Positions 16,123-24,849 of a DNA stretch of 64,000 nucleotides are shown here, piece by piece. How positions within the stretch are numbered: position 1 is the stretch's first letter; every line of letters starts with the position of its first letter. The stretch is from positions 14,108 through 78,107 of the forward strand of contig CAZFIA010000005.1 in assembly GCA_964519335.1 (NCBI GenBank), given 5' to 3'. The stretch comes from JALZVT01 sp964519335. Its GTDB lineage: Bacteria; Pseudomonadota; Gammaproteobacteria; Pseudomonadales; Azotimanducaceae. A model generated the notes under the pieces. The model was given only the letters and a program-made list of their open reading frames with translations. It was not told where the DNA came from and searched no databases. The position numbers and the translations under genes are program-made.

Positions 16123-16994
16123 AATGCTCCTTGTTCTTTAAGTGCGTCTTTCACAACCGACTGGTTGGCCTGTGAAAGTGGCAATAGGGGCAAGCGAATA
16201 CCGCTCGATATCTTACCCATTTGATTCAGTGCCCATTTAACGGGCTGTGGACTAGACTCCACAAACATCGCGGCGTGCACCGGCTGCAACCGTGCATCCA
16301 GTTCAGCAGCTTTTGCAAGGTTGTTATCAAGGATCGTGCGACAAAACGCAGACATCTGAGACGGAATGACGTTGGCACTTACGGAGATCGCACCAACCGC
16401 GCCAAGCTGCGCCATCCGCAGGGTTTGGGCATCTTCGCCAGACAATACTATAAAGCTCTCATCTACCAGCGCTCGAATCTCAGCCACCCGTTCCGGATCG
16501 CCACAGGCTTCCTTAATACCCACCACAGATTCAATGTTTGCAATCTCCGCCACGGTTGGCGCCAACATATCGCACGCTGTACGAGGCGGAACGTTATAGA
16601 GCACTAGTGGAATCTTGCTAACAGAAGCGATCGCCTCGTAGTGCGCAATCAATCCGGGCTGAGTGGGTCGGTTGTAGTAGGGCGTCACCAGTAGAGCGGC
16701 ATCAGCACCTAGCTGTTCTGCTGCCTGAGTTTGATGGATGGCCTCAGATGTAGAGTTAGCTCCGGTGCCCGCAATTACAGGTACTCGCCCTGCAACTTTC
16801 TTAACCGTGGCCTCAATCACCTGCAGATGTTCATCGACATCCAGCGTTGCTGATTCGCCAGTGGTACCCATGGGGACAATACCGTTCGTTCCACTGGCTA
16901 TATGCCAGTCGATGAGCTCGTCAAGTTCCTGCCAATGCACCCGGCCATCCGGCGCCATGGGCGTGACCAACGCCACGATACTGCCGCTCAACAT
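16119..16994 (-). CDS. dapA: 4-hydroxy-tetrahydrodipicolinate synthase
   Basis: A 291-residue TIM-barrel aldolase that condenses pyruvate with aspartate semialdehyde in the lysine/diaminopimelate pathway. Visible are GTNGIVPMGTTGESATL (substrate Thr pair), the catalytic Tyr in LVLYNVPPRTACDM, and the Schiff-base Lys in VVGIKEACGD (about residue 162). Length is normal. It heads an operon with bamC and the metallohydrolase gene. The upstream spacer is only 70 bp, next to the perM-like gene on the same strand, so co-transcription from further upstream is possible. Confidence 0.95.
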   Translation of the reverse strand: MLSGSIVALVTPMAPDGRVHWQELDELIDWHIASGTNGIVPMGTTGESATLDVDEHLQVIEATVKKVAGRVPVIAGTGANSTSEAIHQTQAAEQLGADAALLVTPYYNRPTQPGLIAHYEAIASVSKIPLVLYNVPPRTACDMLAPTVAEIANIESVVGIKEACGDPERVAEIRALVDESFIVLSGEDAQTLRMAQLGAVGAISVSANVIPSQMSAFCRTILDNNLAKAAELDARLQPVHAAMFVESSPQPVKWALNQMGKISSGIRLPLLPLSQANQSVVKDALKEQGAL

Positions 16995-17064
16995 GTCTGC
17001 TGTCCTGTGGATCGCTTATGAAAATCGCCCGGTATGGTAAAGCGCCCGGGCACGCCCCACAAAC

Positions 17065-18222
17065 TCAATCGTCGGACGCCGGATGAACAGCGGACTGAGC
17101 GCTGGGACCGGCGGGTTCCGCGGTTCGGAAACTACCGGTCTGAAACTCACCGCCGTCGTCTCTGATCACCAAATCGCTGGGCCATGCGTCGTAAACCGCT
17201 TTCACCAGCGTGGCAAGCGGAATCGCAAAAAATACACCCCAAATGCCCCACAGGCCGCCAAATGCGAGGACAGCAACAATAATGGTTATGGGATGCAGAT
17301 TTACCGCACCTGAAAACAGCAACGGCACAAGCACATTGCCATCGAGCGCCTGAATCACACCATAAACCAGCATTAGCCAGCCGAACTCGCCTGTCCAACC
17401 CCATTGGCTGTAGGCAACCAGTGCGACAGGAATGGTGACCACGGCAGCACCCACATAAGGGACAAGCACTGAAATACCAACTAGCAAACCTAAGAGGGCG
17501 GCGTAGTTAAGCCCCATAAACTCAAACGCGATATAACTGGCCGAGCCAACAATGAAGATCTCTATAAACTTACCGCGAACATAGTTTGCAAGCTGCCTGT
17601 TCATCTCACTACCTACGTTCTCGAGCAGCGGACGCTCCCGAGGCAACAAAGATCCGAACCAGGAAATGAGTACGTCTCGGTCTTTCAGAAAGAAGAACAC
17701 CGAGATAGGCACGAGCACCACGTAAATCAACAACCCAATCACTGAGGGTACTTGCGAAACCAGCGTTTCGACCATCGTCCGGCTGAGGTTCCCAACCTCT
17801 CCTATGGCGAGGTCTACAAATTCCTGCACTTGAGATTGCGTCAGCAAATCTCCAAAACTCTCGGGAAGATTAATAGAGACGTCTTGCAACCTAAGCAACA
17901 GCGCTGGAATCGCATCTGCTAGTGCCTTCAACTGTCGCCACACCAGCGGCAATACGATCAAGATAAAGCCAACCAGCAAACCCGTGAAAACCAGAAAAGT
18001 CACTATTACCGACATAAGTCTGGGCATGCCTGCCTGCTCTAAACGACGGACGAGACCTTCAAGTACAAATGCGAGCACCAGGCCCGTCAGCACCGGTGCG
18101 AGATAAGAACCCAGGCTGATAACAATCGCGAGGCCGGAGCACAGGAACACAATCAGGAAGATAGCTTCCTCGTTCGCGAAATAGCGGTTCATCCAACCGC
18201 CGATGACATCCATGAACTTCAT
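17065..18222 (-). CDS. AI-2E transporter family (PerM-like) membrane protein
   Basis: A 385-residue inner-membrane protein with about eight hydrophobic segments: the pair IFLIVFLCSGLAIVI and PVLTGLVLAFVLEGLV, later SVIVTFLVFTGLLVGFILIV, LLIYVVLVPISVFFFL, and the C-terminal glycine-rich GLWGIWGVFFAIPLATLV signature of PF01594. Members include TqsA/PerM and sodium/proton antiporter-like proteins; the transported species here is unknown. The tail after residue 350 is hydrophilic. It sits between tusA-like and dapA genes, all minus strand. Confidence 0.85.
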   Translation of the reverse strand: MKFMDVIGGWMNRYFANEEAIFLIVFLCSGLAIVISLGSYLAPVLTGLVLAFVLEGLVRRLEQAGMPRLMSVIVTFLVFTGLLVGFILIVLPLVWRQLKALADAIPALLLRLQDVSINLPESFGDLLTQSQVQEFVDLAIGEVGNLSRTMVETLVSQVPSVIGLLIYVVLVPISVFFFLKDRDVLISWFGSLLPRERPLLENVGSEMNRQLANYVRGKFIEIFIVGSASYIAFEFMGLNYAALLGLLVGISVLVPYVGAAVVTIPVALVAYSQWGWTGEFGWLMLVYGVIQALDGNVLVPLLFSGAVNLHPITIIVAVLAFGGLWGIWGVFFAIPLATLVKAVYDAWPSDLVIRDDGGEFQTGSFRTAEPAGPSAQSAVHPASDD

Positions 18223-18271
18223 GCGGCGAACTTCTCAGCAAACGTCATCGTTCTCTCTCTTCTGTCCGGCA

Positions 18272-18529
18272 CTAATCAGCACGTTTGCGTAACAAATACA
18301 CATAGGTGTCGTTTTGCGATTGCGCGTCCAACAACTCATTGCCACTTTGCTCGCTGAACACCTCAAAGTCGCGCACTGAGCCGGGGTCTGTCGCCTTAAC
18401 CCTGAGCAATTCACCTGCAGACAGGCGGTTTAGCGCCTGTTTGGCCTTGAGCAGCGGCATAGGGCAATTCAGGCCCTGTACATCCAGCTCAGCATCTACT
18501 TCGGTGGTGCTCGCGCAATAACTGGTCAT
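18272..18529 (-). CDS. tusA: TusA-family sulfurtransferase / sulfur carrier
   Basis: An 85-residue protein with the family signature LDVQGLNCPMPLLKAKQAL; Cys22 in CPMP is the persulfide-carrying residue. TusA passes sulfur from cysteine desulfurase to the tRNA 2-thiouridine pathway and other acceptors; other TusA-like proteins serve in sulfur oxidation or selenium metabolism, so the role is partly inferred. It lies 49 bp upstream of the PerM-like gene on the same strand, a pairing I believe is common in gammaproteobacteria near bepA. Confidence 0.88.
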   Translation of the reverse strand: MTSYCASTTEVDAELDVQGLNCPMPLLKAKQALNRLSAGELLRVKATDPGSVRDFEVFSEQSGNELLDAQSQNDTYVYLLRKRAD

Positions 18530-18606
18530 GGGAGCAAGTATCGCACAGCTAAGACAACCGGCGCTCTACCGCCGATAGCCCCACAATCCAAAATTCTTGG
18601 GGAACT

Positions 18607-20199
18607 TTGCGCTTTCTGCGGGTTCCTTTCATTATGCTAATCAAGATGAGACAGCGACCCCCAACAGGAGCTTCCGCCAGCCTGCCGGCCGATTCCTCCT
18701 CACCTAACCTCAAGGAGCCTAACCCACGGGCCCCTGAATGCTCAGTATCCCGTCGCTGGGCGCAGCGCTGGCTGACAGCCGGCGCTCTGTGCACGGTGTT
18801 ATCTAGCGCTCCGATCAGCGCGGCGCCTCCAAGTGATTTACCGTTGTTGGGAGATAGCTCTTCAGCTCTGGTGTCGCTTGAGACAGAAGCCCGTATTGGG
18901 GCCGACTTCTTAAAGCAAATTCGCGCCTCGTTGCCCCTTTCCTCAGACCCGTTGCTCAAGTATTACACCGACGTTCAGCTGCGGCGTCTTACTCAATACT
19001 CCGAGCTGCGTGATGGCATCCTCAGCGTGGTGCTCATCAATGACGATCAAATCAATGCGTTTGCGGCACCCGGAGGGGTCGTTGGTATCAACATGGGTTT
19101 GTACCTCCACGCTCAGGACGTTCACGAATATTCGTCGGTAGTGGCTCATGAGTTGGCTCACTTAAGCCAGCGACATTTCGCCAGAGGGCTGGAACAACAA
19201 CGGAACATGACGATCCCAACGCTCGCGTCTCTGGTTGCTGCCATCGCGCTTGGCGCGCTGGCTGGGGGAGAAGCGGGGCTCGCCGCACTTAGCACCAGTC
19301 AAGCTGCCTCAATAAATAGCCAGCTACGCTACAGCCGAGCAAGGGAGCAAGAAGCAGACCGTGTCGGCTTAAACACGCTTGTGAATAGCGGCATGGACCC
19401 CAACGGAATGGCCCGCATGTTTGATCGCATGCGCCGCGCCTTCCGTTTTACAAAACGCCCACCAGAATTTTTGCTTACCCACCCAGTTACCGAATCGCGA
19501 ATTAGCGATGCGCGCAACCAGATCGCACGCAAGCCTCTCGAAGAGAGCTACAACGACTCAGCCGAGTACCAAATGATGCGATCGAGGGTGATTTTGCATT
19601 TCGCAAATTCCCCCGAAGACGCTCTGCGTTTATTCGAAAAGAAACTGCGCGAAGAGCCCGATAACGAGGGCGCACGGTACGGCATGGCGATCGCGCTGTC
19701 TGCCAGCGATAAACACGACCAGGCGCTGAAAGCACTGCGACCATTGCAAGAGAATCAGCCCAATAGACTGTTGGTCACAGCGACTCATGCAGAACTGTTA
19801 ATGAATGCAGACGTAACTGATGAAGCACTTAATCTGCTCGCGCGGCAACTGGTGCTTAATCCAGAAAACGTTGCTCTATCGATGTTGTACGCCCGAGGGC
19901 TTGAACAGACCGAGCGTTTTGAGGAAGCCGAATTTCTCCTGGAACGTTTGAGCCGCGTGCATGGCGATGATTCGCAAGTTTGGTACCAACTTGCCGAAGT
20001 GGCAGGTAAAGCCGGCAGCATTATTGCTGTGCACCGAGCACGAGCGGAATTCTTTGCTCTGCATGGCGCCTACGCCCGTGCAGTCAATCACCTGGAATAC
20101 GCACGCGGCTTGGTCGATCCAAAGAATTTTCAGTTAATGGCCCGTCTTGAAGCGCGGCTGACGGATATTCGCGAGATTCAGCGCAAGAGAGGCAGCTAG
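18607..20199 (+). CDS. bepA: M48-family metalloprotease with TPR domain (BepA-like)
   Basis: A periplasmic zinc protease/chaperone that monitors beta-barrel and LptD assembly. The zinc site is HELAHLSQRH (His181, Glu182, His185) with the third ligand Glu249 in REQEADRVG. TPR-like helices fill the C-terminal half (from about 330). Export is predicted from RRWAQRWLTAGALCTVL with cleavage after ISAA near residue 73. The N-terminus is odd: about 48 residues precede the signal peptide in this frame, so a later non-ATG start is possible; in-frame ATGs exist only at 18607, 18634 and 18646. It is divergent from tusA and convergent with nadA. Confidence 0.88.
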   Translation: MRFLRVPFIMLIKMRQRPPTGASASLPADSSSPNLKEPNPRAPECSVSRRWAQRWLTAGALCTVLSSAPISAAPPSDLPLLGDSSSALVSLETEARIGADFLKQIRASLPLSSDPLLKYYTDVQLRRLTQYSELRDGILSVVLINDDQINAFAAPGGVVGINMGLYLHAQDVHEYSSVVAHELAHLSQRHFARGLEQQRNMTIPTLASLVAAIALGALAGGEAGLAALSTSQAASINSQLRYSRAREQEADRVGLNTLVNSGMDPNGMARMFDRMRRAFRFTKRPPEFLLTHPVTESRISDARNQIARKPLEESYNDSAEYQMMRSRVILHFANSPEDALRLFEKKLREEPDNEGARYGMAIALSASDKHDQALKALRPLQENQPNRLLVTATHAELLMNADVTDEALNLLARQLVLNPENVALSMLYARGLEQTERFEEAEFLLERLSRVHGDDSQVWYQLAEVAGKAGSIIAVHRARAEFFALHGAYARAVNHLEYARGLVDPKNFQLMARLEARLTDIREIQRKRGS

Positions 20200-20211
20200 C
20201 TGAGGTCAGGT

Positions 20212-21258
20212 TTAAGGCCGCGGGAAATCGAGCATACGCCGCAGTGGAATCATTGCTTGCTTACCGATTTCAGGATCAACAAGAATCTCCCGACCGGTGC
20301 CGTCGAGCAGACAGTCACGCAGCGCCTCTAGCTCATTCATCGCCATCCAGGGGCAATGCGCGCAGCTTCGACAGGTTGCACCATCCCCGGCCGTTGGCGC
20401 CTCTATGAAGCGTTTGCCAGGGTTCATTTTGCGCAGGTAGTGAAAAATCCCGCGGTCGGTCGCGACGATAAATGTGTCCTGGGGAAGCTCACCCGCCGCC
20501 TTAATAATCTGGCTGGTGGATCCAACGCAATCCGCGAGATCAACCACTGCCGCCGGTGACTCTGGATGCACTAGCACCCCAGCGTCCGGGTAGACCGCTT
20601 TCAGGTCAAAGAGGGCTTTCGACTTAAACTCCTCGTGAACAATACAAGCGCCGTTCCAAAGCAACATATCAGCGCCGGTTTCTTGTTGGATGTACCCACC
20701 CAAATGTTTGTCTGGCGCCCAGAGTACTTTTTCGCCCTTCGCGTGCAAGGATTCAACTATAGGCAGAGCCACGCTGCTGGTAACCACCCAGTCTGAAAGA
20801 GCCTTAACCTTAGCGGAGGTGTTGGCATACACCACTACCGTTCGGTCACTATGCTCCTTGCAAAAAATCTCAAACTCTTCTGGCGGGCAACCAATATCAA
20901 GACTGCACTCGGCTTCGAGCGTCGGCATGTAAACGGTTTTTTCCGGCGACAGAATCTTCGCGGTCTCTCCCATGAATTTGACGCCCGCAACAATCAGTAT
21001 CTCTGCCCCGTGGTCGCGACCAAAACGCGCCATCTCGAGCGAATCAGAAACGCAGCCGCCTGTTTCGTCTGCGAGATCCTGCACGTCTTGATCAACGTAA
21101 TAGTGCGCAACAAGCGCAGCCTTACGTTGCTTCAAAAGTGATTTGATTTCGCTTTTGAGTTCGTTCTTGTGAGACTCATCTAGAACCGCAGGTTCGTACA
21201 GAGGAATCTGTTCATCGCTAAGGGTGAAGTCTGGGAGGTCTACATCTGAATTTTCCAT
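20212..21258 (-). CDS. nadA: Quinolinate synthase
   Basis: A 348-residue enzyme that condenses iminoaspartate and dihydroxyacetone phosphate to quinolinate in de novo NAD synthesis. It has the tripled-fold landmarks AHYYVDQDVQDLADETGG near the N-terminus and GVKFMGETAKIL in the centre. Cysteines suited to the 4Fe-4S cluster lie in LEAECSLDIGCPPEE, NGACIVHEEF and the C-terminal CRSCAHCPWMAMNEL. Length is normal. It converges with bepA (12 bp gap) and is divergent from the GshB-like gene across a 178-bp spacer. Confidence 0.95.
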   Translation of the reverse strand: MENSDVDLPDFTLSDEQIPLYEPAVLDESHKNELKSEIKSLLKQRKAALVAHYYVDQDVQDLADETGGCVSDSLEMARFGRDHGAEILIVAGVKFMGETAKILSPEKTVYMPTLEAECSLDIGCPPEEFEIFCKEHSDRTVVVYANTSAKVKALSDWVVTSSVALPIVESLHAKGEKVLWAPDKHLGGYIQQETGADMLLWNGACIVHEEFKSKALFDLKAVYPDAGVLVHPESPAAVVDLADCVGSTSQIIKAAGELPQDTFIVATDRGIFHYLRKMNPGKRFIEAPTAGDGATCRSCAHCPWMAMNELEALRDCLLDGTGREILVDPEIGKQAMIPLRRMLDFPRP

Positions 21259-21436
21259 GCGCTGAGTTTAGCATCCATGCCCCGAAAAACGAGCAAATAG
21301 AAAGACGAGCAAATAACAGGCGTTAACGGCAGCGGGAACGCTGGTAAGCTGCGCGACACAGACGAGGATCGCAATCATTACATCTGATGCTCCACCCAAG
21401 GGCGGGAAAAGCCTGCCTGTTAAGCCGAGGCTTGCA

Positions 21437-22285
21437 TTGCTCTCAAACGGTGTATCGCCGCACAACGACAATCATGCTCGGATTATTGAATCACTGACGC
21501 AAGATGGCTGGGAGGTCTGCGTATTTGGGCACAACGAATTATGCATGCTCGAATCTGGCGTGTGTGCGGGCGCAACACCGCTCGAGACGTTTGATCTGGT
21601 TTGGATGCTAGGGCTGGGCGAGCAACAAAATTTCTTCGATCGCTGTCAGATTTTGAACAATCTCCCCGCTCAAAAACTCGTGAATAGCCCTGTAGGTATG
21701 CTGTTTCTACACGCAAAACTTGCATTGCTGCCGCATGCTCCCATCACATTCAGCGGCAACCAGCCCAATGAGTTGCTCGCAGCAACCCAGAGGAATCCGG
21801 AAATAGAGCGATGGGTAGTAAAACCCACCGCAGGGAGCTACGGGCGCGGAGTCACACTCGCCAACAATCAAGACGCCCTTACGGAAGCACTCCAAGCGGC
21901 AACTAACGCCGGTCGCTACTGCGTGGTTCAGGCGTATGTAGATGAAATAACGGCAGGAGAAACTCGATGTCTGCTGGTTAACGGGCAAATCATCGGCAGC
22001 TATCTACGGATACCAAACAAGGACTTCCTGGCAAATTTGAGCCAGGGCGGCCGAGCTCAGCGAACAGAGTTGGACAGCCAGCAAAAACGCCAAATTTGTG
22101 AAATAGGCAATATTCTTTCTTTAAGCGGCGTGAGATTTGCAGCAATCGATATGGCTTTTCCCTGGCTCATAGAGGTCAATATCGCAAATCCAGGCGGTCT
22201 AGCAACGTTGGCGGCCCTTGAAGCCGTTGACGACCCCAGGGTTGGCGAGAAAATGGCTCAGGCTCTACGTACTATGTTGGATTAA
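21437..22285 (+). CDS. GshB-like ATP-grasp protein (glutathione synthetase family)
   Basis: About 282 residues from a TTG at 21437. The ATP-grasp pattern is clear: KPTAGSYGRGV (phosphate-binding loop), CVVQAYVDEITAGETRCLLV, and the metal-binding end VRFAAIDMAFPWLIEVNIANPGG, as in prokaryotic glutathione synthetase, which ligates glycine to gamma-glutamylcysteine. It is shorter than GshB (about 315) and its N-domain is divergent, so another peptide ligase is possible. The frame remains open far upstream with no ATG and reads plausibly as protein (RIAIITSDAPPKGGKSL), so the true start may lie upstream of the TTG. Confidence 0.75.
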   Translation: MLSNGVSPHNDNHARIIESLTQDGWEVCVFGHNELCMLESGVCAGATPLETFDLVWMLGLGEQQNFFDRCQILNNLPAQKLVNSPVGMLFLHAKLALLPHAPITFSGNQPNELLAATQRNPEIERWVVKPTAGSYGRGVTLANNQDALTEALQAATNAGRYCVVQAYVDEITAGETRCLLVNGQIIGSYLRIPNKDFLANLSQGGRAQRTELDSQQKRQICEIGNILSLSGVRFAAIDMAFPWLIEVNIANPGGLATLAALEAVDDPRVGEKMAQALRTMLD

Positions 22286-22287
22286 GG

Positions 22288-22506
22288 CTATTTACTCTGC
22301 GCAGCCGACGCTCGCAGCTTGTCTAGAGCATCCTGCCGTTCATCGATACGCGAAACATGATCGAAAATCATTGCGCGCCGCCGCGGATGGCTACCCGCCT
22401 TAATCACCTCAAGTTGTCCTTTCAGGCGCACGATTTCCTGCTCGCAGAGCGCGACAGCAGAATCCAGACCTGACGCAGGGATTCGATCGTCTGAGTTAGT
22501 AGCCAT
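22288..22506 (-). CDS. Small helical protein of unknown function
   Basis: 72 residues, starting MATNSDDRIPASGLD and then charged helix (ALCEQEIVRLKGQLEVIKAG; ISRIDERQ-like end). No signal peptide, no metal motif. It resembles short coiled-coil accessory proteins; no family recognised. It is convergent with the GshB-like gene (2 bp gap), and its upstream spacer is filled with repeats, so its promoter would lie in or next to them. Confidence 0.5.
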   Translation of the reverse strand: MATNSDDRIPASGLDSAVALCEQEIVRLKGQLEVIKAGSHPRRRAMIFDHVSRIDERQDALDKLRASAAQSK

Positions 22507-22520
22507 GTATTGAGTTTACC

Positions 22521-22683
22521 GGACATCCAACAACTGTGAGAATTCGGGACAGTCAGGATTTACCCACCATCAGAAAATTCAAGTTGAAGTGCCCGGGAAT
22601 CCCCAAAACAGCCGCTCGTTCCTAAATCTTGGATGTCCTGATCTCCTCTAAATCTTGGATGTCCTGATCTTCGCTGGATGTCC
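22521..22683. repeat. Five repeats, with a tandem 23-bp duplication
   Basis: The spacer 22507-22876 holds GGACATCCA (22521-22529) and GGACAGTCA (22547-22555) on the plus strand, then TGGATGTCC at 22630-22638, 22656-22664 and 22675-22683 in the opposite sense. The first two inverse copies lie in a 23-bp exact direct repeat starting CTAAATCTTGGATGTCC at 22622 and 22648 (period 26). The orientation flip at about 22.6 kb makes the cluster a large imperfect inverted array. The rest of the spacer shows nothing clear. Confidence 0.75.
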
Positions 22684-22876
22684 CGATCTGCGTCCCGATC
22701 TCTGCTATCCCCGCTAAGAGTTTTCCAACAGCCCTCTGCTAACATGCCACGCCGAACACAAAGGCGAATTGCTCACAGAAAATGTCTCCTTTGGCGGCTC
22801 GCTAACGTCCCAGGAGAGGTCCAGTATCGATGTTGATCAACGAGTACAAACGAAGACCAAAAGCGCTGGGTAAGTC

Positions 22877-24091
22877 ATGCCGGGGCCGCTAACCGGATTC
22901 AAAGTGCTCGATCTGTCGGCGGTGGTGTCGGGTCCACTAACGGCTGCGTTGTTGGCGGATCAAGGCGCCAGCGTAACTAAGGTCGAGCGCCTGACCGGAG
23001 ATATACAGCGTCATGTTGGTAGCCAACGAGGCGGCTTTTCGGGTTTCTTTCACGTGCTCAATCGGGGTAAGCGTTCGATCGCACTCGACCTTGGTAAACC
23101 GGAAGGCAAGGAGATCGTGCATCGCCTTGCAAAGACCGCCGATGTCGTAATCCAGAATTTTCGGCCCGGTGTTGTTGATCGACTGGGCATAGGCTACGCC
23201 GACTTGTCCGCCGAAAACGCCGGACTCGTCTATCTGTCGATCAGCGGTTTTGGGCAGACCGGTCCACGGGCAGGCCAAAGAGCCTATGATCCGATCATCC
23301 AGAGTTTCTCAGGCATTGTTGAAGTGCAGGGACGTATCCATCTGGAACACCCCGAAACCCCAGAGCAGGTGAACATGCTGCTACTGGACAAGTTGACGGC
23401 ATACACCGGCAGTCAGGCAATCACGGCAGCCCTGCTGGCACGCAGCAAGTCAGGTGAGGGTCAACACATCAAGCTGTCAATGCTAGATACCGCAATCGCC
23501 TTCAGCTGGGCGGATGTGGCAGCCGATTTGATCCTGCAGCCCGATGGGGCAGAGCCCATCGAGCACCGCCCACCGATTGGCGCCTCAGGCCATCTCACTG
23601 AATACGCTGATGGCTGGGGGGCGACAATGACCCTCTCAGACGCCGAATTTCAAGGGATGTGCGCCGCCTACAACCTGCCTGAGCTGGCGAATGATCCGGA
23701 CTTTGCGACGATCAGCGCCCGGATGAGCAATCGTACGACATATCGGGAAATATTGAATACTGTGGTAGCTGAAGCGGCAAAAAAGCTAACGCTAAGCGAG
23801 GCAGAGGATCGTCTCACCAGGCACGAAGTGCCCTTCGCCCGGGCGGCCAAACTGGCGGAACTCGCTACCGAGCCGCAGATTCAACACAACGCGCTGTTTC
23901 GAGAGTTAGATCACCCCATCGCTGGCAAGCTGCGAGAGGCGCGGCCAGCGGCGCTGTTCGAAAGAACCCCGAATCAACCCGCTGAACCCGCGCCTGATAT
24001 CGGCGAACACACGAGGGTGATCCTTAAAGAACTGGGAATGGAGGATCGCTGCGACGCCCTCGCCCAATCTGGCGTGATCCGGCAAAACTAG
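22877..24091 (+). CDS. CaiB/BaiF family III CoA-transferase
   Basis: A 404-residue enzyme with the opening GPLTGFKVLDLSAVVSGPL, the CoA-site segments LNRGKRSIALDLGKPEG and NFRPGVVDRLGIGYADL, YLSISGFGQTGP and the catalytic Asp probably in LLLDKLTAYTGSQAITAALL (about residue 172). Family III enzymes swap CoA between acyl-CoA and free acids via a ping-pong or ternary route; the substrate cannot be read here. Cytoplasmic. It stands alone after the repeat-rich spacer, with a strong in-frame ATG at 22877. Confidence 0.88.
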   Translation: MPGPLTGFKVLDLSAVVSGPLTAALLADQGASVTKVERLTGDIQRHVGSQRGGFSGFFHVLNRGKRSIALDLGKPEGKEIVHRLAKTADVVIQNFRPGVVDRLGIGYADLSAENAGLVYLSISGFGQTGPRAGQRAYDPIIQSFSGIVEVQGRIHLEHPETPEQVNMLLLDKLTAYTGSQAITAALLARSKSGEGQHIKLSMLDTAIAFSWADVAADLILQPDGAEPIEHRPPIGASGHLTEYADGWGATMTLSDAEFQGMCAAYNLPELANDPDFATISARMSNRTTYREILNTVVAEAAKKLTLSEAEDRLTRHEVPFARAAKLAELATEPQIQHNALFRELDHPIAGKLREARPAALFERTPNQPAEPAPDIGEHTRVILKELGMEDRCDALAQSGVIRQN

Positions 24092-24135
24092 ATCGTATAC
24101 CCGCTGATGCAGACACCGGATTGGTTTTCGGGCCG

Positions 24136-24840
24136 CTAGGGTCGACCAACGTCCGATCGGACAATGCGACGGCGTTGCGGCGCCCCACCAGAGGGGGGTC
24201 GGGCACCGGGATGCCGAAGGCCGTTACCCGGATGCCGCAGACCATTAGAAGGATGATCGGGTCCTGGCTCATAAACAAACCGAGCCGAGTTCCGCCGGCG
24301 ACCGTTTGCAAAAAAGCGATTAGAAAAGAACGGCGAAAAGCCAAATTGCCGTGATGGATAATAAACACTGTCAGCAGCACGCAGCGCCGCCAATTCTTGT
24401 TGCTCAAATCGAGCCTGGGCTTCACGCGCTAACTCACGCTCGCGGATACGATTAGATTCACGATCTGATCGATCCGATGAGAGCAGCTGCGCAACCTCAA
24501 GGATATCTCGCTGCCGATCTCGTACAACAGACACATCAGCTTCACTCAGAGCATCTGGTACATCAACGTTAACCAACTCGCCGTCGCCATTGTCGTTAAA
24601 CTCGACAACACCGTCCTTCCCCACCGATCGAAATACCTGGGTTAGCGAATTGCTTTCCGTGGAAGAACTAGATGTTAGGATCTTTGCCTCCTCAGTCTCA
24701 GCAGCATTAGCACTATAGCCACCAGCTACAAGCAACCAGGCACAAACCAGACCAGGTGCCCAGGCAGCTACAAATGCTGGCTTACTTTTGTGAGGAAAGC
24801 CCTGATGAAACAGATCCCAGAGTGAGGAGTTAAAGTCCAC
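24136..24840 (-). CDS. Exported DUF4124-like protein of unknown function
   Basis: 234 residues. A long signal region with core GLVCAWLLVAGGYSANAA is followed by a DUF4124-like segment (QVFRSVGKDGVVEFND), a charged helix (RQRDILEVAQLLSS; ARFEQQELAALRAA), and a basic, Gly/Pro-rich tail with an internal repeat (NGLRHPGNGLRHPGARPP). DUF4124 domains occur in many small secreted proteins without known function. It ends 44 bp from the convergent CoA-transferase and lies 9 bp downstream of another exported-protein gene, so the two probably form one unit. Confidence 0.7.
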   Translation of the reverse strand: MDFNSSLWDLFHQGFPHKSKPAFVAAWAPGLVCAWLLVAGGYSANAAETEEAKILTSSSSTESNSLTQVFRSVGKDGVVEFNDNGDGELVNVDVPDALSEADVSVVRDRQRDILEVAQLLSSDRSDRESNRIRERELAREAQARFEQQELAALRAADSVYYPSRQFGFSPFFSNRFFANGRRRNSARFVYEPGPDHPSNGLRHPGNGLRHPGARPPSGGAPQRRRIVRSDVGRP

Positions 24841-24849
24841 AACAAGTAC

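Noticed and set aside
22072..22080. GGACAGCCA inside the GshB-like gene
   Set aside because: It falls within a well-read coding region without the family's flanking bases; a chance match is likely.
22620..22683. CRISPR-like array
   Set aside because: Only two full units with a 26-bp period and no spacers of regular length; no cas genes. It fits the repeat family better.
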